A stretch of DNA of 64,000 nt, from assembly GCA_028673005.1 (NCBI GenBank), contig CM054120.1, positions 55,736,057 to 55,800,056 of the forward strand, written 5' to 3'. A program made the position numbers and the translations under genes. The notes under the pieces are model-generated. The model was not told the origin of the DNA, did no database searches, and worked only from the letters and a program-made list of their open reading frames with translations. Within the stretch, counting starts at the first letter, position 1. Each line of letters begins with the position of its first letter. This document shows positions 11,728-21,029 of this stretch, one piece after another. Origin of the DNA: Tanypteryx hageni. Lineage: Eukaryota > Arthropoda > Insecta > Odonata > Petaluridae.

Positions 11728-12499
11728 CCAGTAGAAAGTGCTTGCATTCTGCAAGCATATCATCTCAACGTAAAAAACATTCATTTTTCATCTTTCATCA
11801 TTACAAATATTTTTTTAATTCTAGTTTTCACCTCCGCAGCAATTTTCGTTTTTCCCTTATGTAAAAATAATAGAATAAAACAATCCCCCAACTTTGCGAA
11901 TTTAAGAATTTTATACTTTATTTATTTTGGAGTACTAATGCTACCCATTTCTGCAAAAATTTAAACTTGTAGCACTTCTAGAAGTGAAATAATATTTATC
12001 TAATTGTTTAAATTTTAAACATTCTTAACAACCGCCGTAATATATTTATGGAGAGATTCAAATTTTTATTTGTGCAAATGAAATACTCTGTAAAAAAAAC
12101 TTGAAAATATCAGCTTCCTAACTCATCCAGTAGTACCTAAACAGTGATCTATTTTTTTAATTTAAGATTTTTTAACAGAAACACAAATTAAAATATCAAG
12201 ATTTGAATAATCCCTATTTCGTTTTTTTACAAAACCTACCTCAAAAAGAAAAATATAAGCTCCGTAGAACATTCGGAAATACATAAAACTTGAAAATTTG
12301 AATAAACAATAGCAAACTTTAAGCGCCCACATTGTTGCACTTTTTCAAGATTTTCGTTTTTTCAAGTAGGTTTTGCACCAAATCCTACCTAAGAAAAAGA
12401 TTTCGAATCTCCAGCTCATCTGGAAGTGCCTAAATATTAGTATCCTCCTATATGTATGTTATCTCCTCCTCCTCTGTCAGAAACGTCTATATATAATGA
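11728..12499 (-). mobile_element. non-autonomous Helitron, copy 3 (772 bp)
   Basis: Minus-strand element with TC at 12499 and CTGG at 11731-11728, which fits the CTRR rule. Hairpin TGCTTGC/GCAAGCA type is conserved with a GAATG-like loop. Body alignable with copy 1. Confidence 0.8.
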
Positions 12500-13160
12500 T
12501 TAGTAGAAAGTGCTTGCATTCTGCAAGCATTTCATCTCATCTTGAAAAAACAATAATATTTCAGAGAGATATTTCATCATGATAAATGTTTCTTTAATTC
12601 ATTAGATTTTTCCTCTGTACCGATTTTCGTTTTTTAATTATGGAACAATATTGGAGTAAAACAATCAACTAATTTTTGCCATTTTAAGAATTTTATTTCC
12701 ATTTTCTATATTGGGTTAATAATGCAACACATTTTTGCCAAATTTTTAATTTGTAGCACATTTACAAGTGATATAATCTTTATCTAACTGTTTAAATTAA
12801 ATAATTTTTAACGGCCGCAATAAACACTTCATAGACACAATGAGACGTTTATTCGTTTAAATAGGCTAACCTCTAATTAACCTTATCATTTCTGCTCTCT
12901 AACTTGCACGGTAGTATTTAAACATTTACCTATTTGTTTAAACTTGAAGAATTTTTAATTGCCAAGCAAATCAAAATTTGTATAATCCCTATTTCATTTT
13001 TTTACAATCTTTAAAAAAATTTCAGCTCCATAAAACATTCAGAAATACATAAACCTTGAAAATTTGTTTAAACAAATGCAAATTTTTAGCGGACGCATTG
13101 TTGCACTTTTTAAGATTTTCGTTTTTTTTATTCGGTTTTGCACAAAATCCTACCTATTCT
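12500..13160 (-). mobile_element. non-autonomous Helitron, copy 4 (5' end missing)
   Basis: Its CTAA 3' end (12503-12500) directly abuts the TC 5' end of copy 3, so on the minus strand the two are arranged head to tail with no host base between. The body stops at about 13160 in the conserved CACAAAATCCTACCTA block, without the usual TC end. Confidence 0.75.
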
Positions 13161-13165
13161 ACTAA

Positions 13166-13920
13166 TCATTATATATAGACGTTTCTGACAGAGGAGGAGG
13201 AGATAACATACATATAGGAGGATACTAATATTTAGGCACTTCCAGACTAGAAAACTAGACTAGACTAGAAAAAGCGAAAATCTTTAAAAAGTGCAACAAT
13301 GCGGCCGCTAAAAATTCGCAATTGTTTAAACAAATTTTCAAGGTTTATATATTTCCGAATGTGCCACGGAGTTGAAATCTTTTTTATAAGTAGAATTCTT
13401 AAAAAAACGAAATAGCGATCATACAAATTTAATATTATATTAATATTGTAATTTGTTTGGAAGTTAAAAATTCTTAAAATTTAAACAAATAGATAGCTGT
13501 TTAGTTACTATGGGATGAGCTAGGAAGCTGAAATTTTCAAATTATTTACAGTATAGTAAATTTGCACAAATAAAAATTTAAATTTTGCCATATATATATT
13601 GCGGCGGCCGTTAAAAATTATTTAAATTTAAACAATTACAAAAATATTATTTTATTTCTAGAAGTGCTACAACGTTAAAATTTGGCTAAAATGTGTAGCA
13701 TTAGAACCTTATAATGAAAAAAGTGTAAAATTTTTAAAATTGCGACATTTGGAGAGTGTTTAAAACTATTTTTCTTACATGTGGGAAAAACGAAAGTCGC
13801 TGCAGAAATGAAATCTTTAGAATTAAAAGACTATTTGTAATGTTGAAATTTCTGTCTGAAAAATGAAGGTTCTTTTAATGTGAGATGAAATGCTTGCAGT
13901 ATTCAAGCACCAACTACTAG
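13166..13920 (+). mobile_element. non-autonomous Helitron, copy 5
   Basis: Plus-strand copy from TC (13166) to CTAG (13917-13920). At 13246-13272 a short run of GACTA units (CTAGACTAGACTAG) replaces part of the body, a local expansion. Hairpin near 13888-13910 is slightly mutated (TTC in place of ATGC in one arm). Confidence 0.8.
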
Positions 13921-14706
13921 TCATTATATATAGACGTTCCTTACAGAGGAGGAGGAGGAAAAGGATATAACATATAACAGGAGGATACTAATCTTAGGCA
14001 CTTCCAGATGAGCTGGAGATTCGAAATTTTTTCATAGGTAGAGTTTTGTGCAAAACCGACCAGTAAAACGAAAATCTTGAAAAAGTGCAACTATGCGGCC
14101 GCTAAAAATTCGCAATTGTTTAAACAAATTTTCAAGGTTTATGTATTTCCGAATGTGCCACGGAGTTAAAATTTTTTTTATAAGTAGAATTCTTAAAAAA
14201 AAACGAAATATGGATTATACAAATTTTGATATTTTAATTTGTTTGGTAGTTAAAAATTCTTAAAATTTAAACAAATGGATAACTGTTTGGGTACTACGGG
14301 ATAAGTTAGGAAGCTGAATTTTTCAAATTATTTACAGTATATTAAATTTGCACAAATAAACTTTTCAATTTAACCATATAAGAATTGCGGCGGCCGTTAA
14401 AAATTATTTAATTTTAAACAATTAGAAAAATATTATTTCACTTCTATAAGTGCTACAATTTTAAAATCTGGCGGAAATGTGTAGCATTAGTACCCCATAA
14501 TGGAGAAAGTGTAAAATTTTTAAAATTGCAACATTTGGGGATTTTTTAAAACTATTATCTTTATATGTGGGAAAAACGAAAATCGTTGCGAAGGTGAAAT
14601 CTTTAGAAATACAAACATATTTTAAATGATGAAATATCTGTCTGAGAAATGAATGCTTTTTCAAGGTGAGAGGATATGCTTGCAGTATGCAAGCACCAAC
14701 TACTAG
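13921..14706 (+). mobile_element. non-autonomous Helitron, copy 6 (786 bp)
   Basis: Begins with TC immediately after the CTAG of copy 5, so copies 5 and 6 form a seamless head-to-tail pair. Ends with hairpin TGCTTGCAGTATGCAAGCA, then CCAACTACTAG, then host T. This is the best-preserved member. Confidence 0.85.
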
Positions 14707-14712
14707 TAATGA

Positions 14713-14719
14713 TATATAA

Positions 14720-14800
<81 letters not shown>
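14713..14800. repeat. (AT)n microsatellite
   Basis: Uninterrupted AT dinucleotides of about 80 bp between Helitron copies 6 and 7. Confidence 0.95.
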
Positions 14801-14801
<1 letters not shown>

Positions 14802-14804
14802 TAC

Positions 14805-15478
14805 TAAATAGTAGAAGTTACTTGCATACTGAAAGCATGTCATCTAACCTTGAAAAACATTCATTTTTCAGAGAGATATTTCATCATTGGGAATATTTCT
14901 TTAATTCAAAAGATTTCTCCTCTGCACCGATTTTCGTTTTAAGTATATTATACTTTTTTCACATTCAGTTAATAATGCCACATATTTCTGCCAAATTTTA
15001 AAGTTTTGCGACATTTACAAGTGAAATAACCTTTATCAAATTGTTTAAATTCAAACAATTTTTAACGGACAGAATAACAATTTCATGCAAATTATGAAAT
15101 GTTTATTCGTTTATATAGACTAAACTCTAAATTTCTTTAAAATATCATCTCTCTATCTCGCCCGGTAGGTTCTAAACATTTACCTATTTTTTAAATTTTA
15201 AGAATGTTTAACTGCCAAAGAAATTAAAGTATCAAAATTCGTATAATCCCTATTTCGTCTTTTTATAAATACAACCTAATAAAAAAGTTCAGCTGCGTAG
15301 CACATTCAGAAATACCTGAACATTGAATTTTGTTTAAACAATTAACAATTTTTAGCGGCGGCATTGTTTAACTTTCTCAAGACTTTCGTTTTTTCTAGTC
15401 GGTTTTGCGCAAAGTTTTACCAACAAAAAAATTCGCCTCTGCCGCTTTTCTGAAAGTGCCTAAGCATTAATATCCTCG
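14805..15478 (-). mobile_element. non-autonomous Helitron, copy 7 (diverged)
   Basis: Same body as the other copies, minus-strand orientation, with mutated hairpin (TACTTGCATACTGAAAGCA as seen on plus) and no clean CTRR. The 5' end is lost: the alignable sequence stops near the TATCCTCGTC phrase at about 15478. Confidence 0.65.
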
Positions 15479-15499
15479 TCATTTGCCAAATAATTTTGG

Positions 15500-15590
15500 A
15501 ATAATTGGTCTGGACCGCATCCGATTGGATCGGCTGGAAGTTTTTTACTTGCTGTGAGGATATTCTATCGCTGAACTAACGTTACGTACT
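15500..15590 (-). pseudogene. tRNA-like sequence (decayed), left of a head-to-head pair
   Basis: The reverse complement carries GTTAGTTCAGCGATAGAATA (A-box region) followed by a damaged T-arm region. It aligns with the tRNA-like core at 11199-11274 (shared ACTTGC-GGATATTCTA-CTGAACTA on the plus strand). Confidence 0.45.
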
Positions 15591-15629
15591 ATTTCACCTG
15601 TTTCAATACGTTGATATAGGTGAAGAATT

Positions 15630-15715
15630 ATCCCGTAACATTAGTTCAGTGGTAGAATATCCTCTCGGGAATTGTAAGGCCACGGTTCGATTATCGGCCA
15701 TGGAAGATTTTATTC
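15630..15715 (+). pseudogene. tRNA-like sequence (decayed), right of a head-to-head pair
   Basis: Plus strand has TTAGTTCAGTGGTAGAATAT (A box) and GGTTCGATTATCGGCC (B box). It faces the copy at 15500-15590 across a spacer of about 40 bp, so the pair forms an inverted repeat. No acceptor pairing of 7 bp is retained. Confidence 0.5.
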
Positions 15716-16255
15716 CTTACGCCAAATTATCCCCATACTTCTTATGACAAACGCATAGGGATCTAACGATCTATTCTTTCCGTTAATTTCTAATGAAATC
15801 CTTGGTTATAATTTGGTAAATACAAATTGACTGGAGGCGAAAATTCGATATATTTTACCACTGGAGACTATATTGTTATTTGCTAAGATATAGGTATTAT
15901 GTAATAATGTTAATGACGACAAGAATTTTAACTGGATAAATTTTAATGAGAATCTAGATTAAATTTGTATTAGCCGATATATTGTGAAAGATCGATACAA
16001 ATAAAAGGTTCTCCATTTGTGCGCGATATGGATTTATTGGATGAAATTTATATTCCCGGCGGAACGCACCAAAAACGGTGATTTCTTCAGATAATATTTT
16101 CTGTCTAACCACTACATATAACGGGTAACAGATAAGGCTAAAGAAAAACGGGATCACCAAAAACTATGAGCTCCTAAAACGTGAATTTCCATTCAAATTT
16201 CGAATTAGAATTTGTATCAATCGCAATACTTTTTCTAAACAATATGTATATAGAG
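15716..16255. other. gene-free stretch
   Basis: No coding or repeat signal recognised. The last 8 bp, 16248-16255, are the left target duplication of the hAT element that follows. Confidence 0.5.
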
Positions 16256-16949
16256 CAGTGGCGGTTCGTGTATAGGCACTGCGGAACTGCAGCACCCCCT
16301 ATTTCCACTTGATATTATCGATAACATTTAATATAATGAGTCCTTTTTTCTTTAATTCTTTCTTTATTTTTGTAGTACAATATATATTCCTTAAGCTTAA
16401 TATCAGTACTTCAGTAGCCATCCCTCAGTTTATAAAAAAGGTACAAAAATCTTTGTATGGAACTGTGCGCTTCACAGTGCCAGCGACGTGGTGTTTGACT
16501 GTTGTGCGCATGCGCACATAGGAGGGGGGGGAGGGGAGGAAGGCGGGACTGCCAGGTAGAGAGAGCACTGTTGCTCTCGCAGTGCCGGCTCTGGCATGAT
16601 GGTGGAAGGAATTTTTTTTTTACTCAGCTTGTGTTGTGCTTAAAAACCGTGTACCATATTCTTGAATGTGATAAAGTGTAGAAGAGTGTAGAATTAGATT
16701 ATTATTCTGCTTCCAGCTATTCTGTTTGATTCATTTTTTTCGGTTCTTTTATTTAACAGAAAACTTTAACCATGGCCTTAAGTTAAGGTAAGTAAAAAAT
16801 GTTTGTTTTTTTTTTTGTTAAGATTTTATCAAGTTCCTGAATAAATTTTCTTTTTATATATGTTTTTTACCTTTTACACAATTTTAAAACAAAGGCTAAA
16901 AATTTTCTGGAGCAGCACCCCCACTAATTTTAGCTACGAGCCGCCACTG
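16256..16949. mobile_element. non-autonomous hAT element (694 bp) with 8-bp target duplication
   Basis: Left end CAGTGGCGGTTCGT and right end ACGAGCCGCCACTG are terminal inverted repeats with one mismatch. The host octamer ATATAGAG occurs on both sides (16248-16255 and 16950-16957), the 8-bp duplication typical of hAT. The inside has no transposase; it contains a GC-rich stretch with GCGCATGCGC and a G-run near 16520-16540. Confidence 0.92.
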
Positions 16950-16959
16950 ATATAGAGGA

Positions 16960-17034
16960 AGCAAAATGGAGAAACATTGGAAACGAGTGGTACGTATTAC
17001 AAAGAAGAAACAAAAAGCCAATTAGTAGATAATA
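16960..17034. other. unassigned sequence
   Basis: Purine-rich host-like sequence between the hAT element and the minisatellite. Confidence 0.4.
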
Positions 17035-17570
17035 ATATAAAGACTTTCTAACGACAGGGGTCACGGCATAAGACCGTAAAAAAAACTAAATGATACATTT
17101 TAAAATTATAATATCCTATAAATTTAAAATGGAACAATAAGTGTATATGAACTAAAAGTACAAAAATTGAAAAATATTTAATAGCCAATTAATGAATAAG
17201 ACTCCTAAGAAAGCAAAATACATAGAGTAACGAAATAAGATCTTAAAAATATAAAAAGAAACTTTTTTAAAACTAAATTATCATTTACGTTTAAAATGGA
17301 ATAATATTTGCAAATGAGCTATATGTATTAATGTATATGCAAATGAATGAATAAGAATAGTCAGAAATCGCAATAAAGCGAGCAAAGGAATACGACTGTA
17401 AATAAATATTAAACTTTTCTAAAAAATAAATTATCATTTAAATAAAAATGGAATAATACGTCTAAATAAGTTAAAAGTACAACAAATAAAAATATTTAAT
17501 GGCCAGTAAAATGAATAAGACTCCTAATAAATCGTAATAAAACAAGTAACGGAATAAGGCCAAAAGAATT
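17035..17570 (+). repeat. diverged minisatellite, three units of about 170-190 bp
   Basis: Three units share the phrases TTTAAAATGGAAYAATA, ATTTAATRGCCA and GAATAAGACTCCTAA followed by a CAAGTAACGRAATAAG-like end. Units start near 17036, 17230 and 17396. Strong divergence means the array is old. No coding signal. Confidence 0.65.
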
Positions 17571-17677
17571 AACCTAATAGATTCTTTGTTAATTGATACT
17601 CCCTACTTGACCTTCAAGAATTGTAATTACATTCAAATTAACACAGTTAATAAATAACAAATGCAAAGTGTACGTAC

Positions 17678-17761
17678 CTGAATCGAAAGCGGTGGCCACC
17701 GACGCAACAGGTAGAAGTTGTCGACGCTGTGAGTCCTCAGCGATTGTAGTAGGCATATTAG
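17678..17761 (-). CDS. possible first coding exon of an unrecognised host gene
   Basis: On the minus strand a pyrimidine-rich acceptor (ending CTCCGGCAG) precedes CTAATATG, and the frame runs 26 codons from the ATG at 17756-17754 to a consensus donor GTACGT at 17677. The encoded start is MPTTIAEDSQRRQLL, then PVASVATAFDS. The exon is more GC-rich and CpG-rich than its surroundings. I do not recognise the protein. A possible 5' non-coding exon lies at 18373 and above. No downstream exon was found to the left; the minisatellite and the hAT element would lie in its intron or terminate it. It could be an old gene fragment. Confidence 0.4.
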
Positions 17762-18372
17762 CTGCCGGAGAAAATTAACATAATTTAGTACAGTATTCAC
17801 CATTATGATTTAATTAAAAAGCTACAGGATATGTGCCTCCGAATAAAGAGAAGCTGTGACATTACTGCAAGAATCATAAATCTATGCTTAAATCTAAAAC
17901 TAAAATCGAAAAACAATATTTCCAATAAATGAGAAATAAAGTAAAGAAGAGGGAGCTTATTTACCCGCACGTATCTGAAGCCAAAGATGGAATAGGAGGA
18001 ACGGCTTGTACGATGTTCACCACTCTAGGGAGGGCTTTTCCACTGCTTGTCCAGGTGGTTTTCAATGGTGACGAATTTTCTTTTGCTTACGGCTATGTCT
18101 CATCTCGGCGCCCTGGAAATGAAGGAGAGAAAACTAGTACCGGTATTAGCCTGCTCTTAACGAAGAACACAAATGAGAGCCAACGGCTAACGTCGCTTCT
18201 CCTAGATCGCGTTCTCCTAGATCTCTTAGTAACACACACACAGTGGCAGATACAGGAGGGGGCGATTGGGGAAAGATGAATGTAACTGGTATATCGTCCC
18301 CCCTAAATACATTTTCTGAAACCGCCGCTGCTCGAACAAATCATGTCGACCTTAGAAAGAAATCCTACTTAC

Positions 18373-18600
18373 GGGGATATCGTGCCCGCGGCTCCTCTGA
18401 GCAGTGGGCGAGTAGCCCCAGCATCCTCAACACCTCACCACCGGCACACGCTACGTGGAGACGGGGTACTACGGAATAGGAGATGACTCCCTATATGGCT
18501 ATACGGGTTAGGTTGGAAGCGCGTGATTGGTCCGAGGCATGGTCACGTGATGTACGGCATTCTTGAGCATCACCAGCGAGTCAGGAATGGACGCCATAAG
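18373..18600 (-). promoter_or_regulatory. CpG-rich promoter / 5' exon candidate for the minus-strand gene
   Basis: Reading minus, the CpG-rich stretch contains CCAAT (in GACCAATCACGCG, about 18515-18530) and an E-box of the form ATCACGTGACC (about 18541-18551). It ends in a strong donor: CACGATATCCCC then GTAAGTAGG at 18372. This is consistent with a non-coding first exon spliced to 17761. No TATA box is obvious. Confidence 0.35.
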
Positions 18601-18909
18601 CGAACGAGGCGAAAATCACTTGTGCAGGGTTTTACAATTTATAATTTAAGGAACTTTTAGACCGAGAGTATACAAAACCCGAATTTGTCGAGTTGCGCCC
18701 AGGAAACTTGATTAGATAATCGAGAGAATCGTGGGAGAGACATTTCAACTGAAAACCATTTTACTTGCCATCTCGAAAATTCCATCTCAAAAATATTTTG
18801 ATATCGATAACGTAAAATTTTACGCAGGTACGGACCATTTCTAAGTTACGGGAGATGTAAATCTTCAGCGGTCATAACGAGGGAGGTGGCGTAACATCTG
18901 CCGGGGGTG

Positions 18910-19065
18910 AAATTGCAGTATATCGAAACGGAATCGAACCGAAAACCGAAACCGAAAAAAACGATATTTTTAGTCGGAGTTAAACCGAACCCGAACCAAA
19001 AAATAATTTTTTTGAACCCGAACCGATACCAAAAGCCAATATTTATTTCGTTCCTTTTTTCGGTT
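18910..19065 (+). repeat. degenerate CCGAAA/CCGAAC-rich repeat
   Basis: Short units ACCGAAAACCGAAACCGA and ACCGAACCCGAACC recur. The frames here (F-G-rich on minus) are by-products of the repeat. A related pattern in reverse orientation occurs at 41195-41330. Confidence 0.6.
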
Positions 19066-19069
19066 TGCA

Positions 19070-19841
19070 TAACAGTAGGGTTTTTCCTTATGCTGAAGTG
19101 TGCGCCTTTTTCAAAATCTCACGCTTATATTGTCATGAGTAAACATGCTCCTATGAATTTTTGAGATAACATCTGCCGACTTAGTGGCAACATTTTCTAA
19201 GGGCCTATCTATATATAGAGAGAGGGTCATGGATTTATCCTGCTGAGAATTCCACGAACCCTGTTAAACGAGGCTCGGGAGAAAGAACTTCCGTGGTCCT
19301 TTGAGGACAACCCGCTAATCGTTTTGTTATCTTTACCCTGTGTGGAGTGCATTCTCGGTAAAAGTGTTTCTCGATTCCTTATTAAGGTTTTCCCTATAGA
19401 TGGAGGTTACTGCTGCATACATTTTCACCCCTTCTCCATATGCATCGAACCCCTTCTTTTGGCAGTCTTTCCCTAAACTTTTTCCTAGAAGGACCGCACT
19501 CTACTTGCTCAACGGTGACTGCCTCATTAAACTCGTTTTATTTTATGGCCTATTTTGTTTATTTTTTGCTATTGATAGTGAATATACTATGTTGGTAATT
19601 AATTTTTTGTTCGTTGTAACTAGCTTAAGGAGGTGAGCTAACACACCAGCTTCTGTGTGTTACTACACATCAGTATCAAGTGCTTTGTTTTGGAATTGTG
19701 TCGTGAACATCGTATCCGAGATTCTCTCGAGTTTTATCCCTCAATATGTGTTGCCATCATGTTTTCCATTCGCATTTATGTAGTATGAAGTTATTTTAAT
19801 TTATATTAATATTAGGCAATGGTCAGTGTATGTACTGTCCT
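19070..19841. other. unassigned stretch
   Basis: Mixed composition and an open frame at 19400-19636 without recognisable domain or splice context. Nothing supportable. Confidence 0.4.
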
Positions 19842-21020
19842 CAGTGGCGTAATTACAAATTCTGTTCCCCACAGCGAAAGATTTGAACGGACCCCCTTAA
19901 ACAACCATGCTAAAAATCATCCTGCATTTGCTTCGAAAATGTTGATATAAATGAAAAAATGCACTATTTAATATATAGTTTTATTTACAAGTCATTGAGA
20001 ATTTTCAATGAGGTGATTTTCTTGATCCTCTTATTTAGTTCATCTTCTAATTTTATTTCCTTGTCCTTTTCCCAGCTACGATAGTTGTTCTTGAATGATC
20101 CTTTTCCATCTAAATAAATAGGAAAAACAATAAATATGATTGCAGTGTATCTTGATATCTAATTAATAAGCTACATATGTTCTTACTTACGAATTTCCCG
20201 ATTTCACAGTTTTTTTAAAAGAATTTTCTTCTAAAACGCAGATGTGTACAAGGACGGTTTTCTCATTAGGTAGGAATATGGCTAGGGACGTTAGCGTTCT
20301 AGTAATGCGATGATTATTGTTCATCTACATCTACATGATACCCTGCAAGTCACCTTATTGGTGGATGGCAGGGTATGTACATGTAGTAAAAATTATTTAT
20401 CTTAATTTTCTGTTAATCACCTGCGAGAAATCCTAGCTTTCGCAAATGATATATATTTAAGTACCTATGGCTTAATACTTCATTACTTACAGAATACACG
20501 AAAGTCGGGAACAGGGACGCGTGATTTTTAAATCCGGCCCTGCATATCTATAAATAGGTATGTAATGTAGAAAAACATACATGAATAAGTACTTTATAAT
20601 GCAATAAGTCAATGATTAAATTATATTTTTATACTTATCAAATTACATTAATGTTTCTCTCCTCAAAGACACCGAAAAATAATCGAAAATTTCTGGTAAG
20701 CTTCAAGGAATAACGTGTTCACATCAACAGTGCTGAACTCAGCCGTCTTCACTATGTTATCGTCATGCCTAATATATACAGTAAAAGGACCTTTCGTCTT
20801 CCATATGGGTCTGATGGATCCAAATAGATCTCAATAAAAAATGTTTAACTTTATAAGGTCAAGCGACCTGCTATGCTCTGTTTGCCGTGGGTAGAAAAGT
20901 AAGAATTTTAGTAATGACATAAGAAATGCTGAGGTCGGCGTCGCGGCCTCCCAGATTCTTCGGGGGCCCCAGAACTTTCTGTCCCCTCCCCCCCCCCTCT
21001 CCCCCGCGGTTGCGGACTTG
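19842..21020. mobile_element. hAT-like relic
   Basis: Left end CAGTGGCGTAATTAC resembles hAT termini of the CAGTGGCGTA type. The right side has a G/C-rich phrase (CGGGGGCCCCAGAACTTTCT) and a C-run at 20985-21005 typical of the sub-terminal region of such elements, but the exact right inverted repeat is not found. It hosts a LINE tail fragment at 20319-20390. Confidence 0.45.
20319..20390 (-). mobile_element. 3'-end fragment of a CR1-like LINE
   Basis: The reverse complement gives CCCTGCCATCCACCAATAAG then GTGACTTGCAGGGTATCATG and the tail TGTAGATGTAGATG. The same 3' end closes the LINE at 24003-24662. Confidence 0.75.
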
Positions 21021-21029
21021 GCTGCATAG

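Noticed and set aside
9913..15480. CRISPR-like array because of regularly recurring palindromic blocks
   Set aside because: The repeated units are 780-bp transposons with Helitron ends, not short repeats with spacers, and the genome is eukaryotic.
17929..18279. 116-codon plus-strand frame
   Set aside because: Lies in the presumed intron of the minus-strand gene candidate; no domain, no splice partner on plus.
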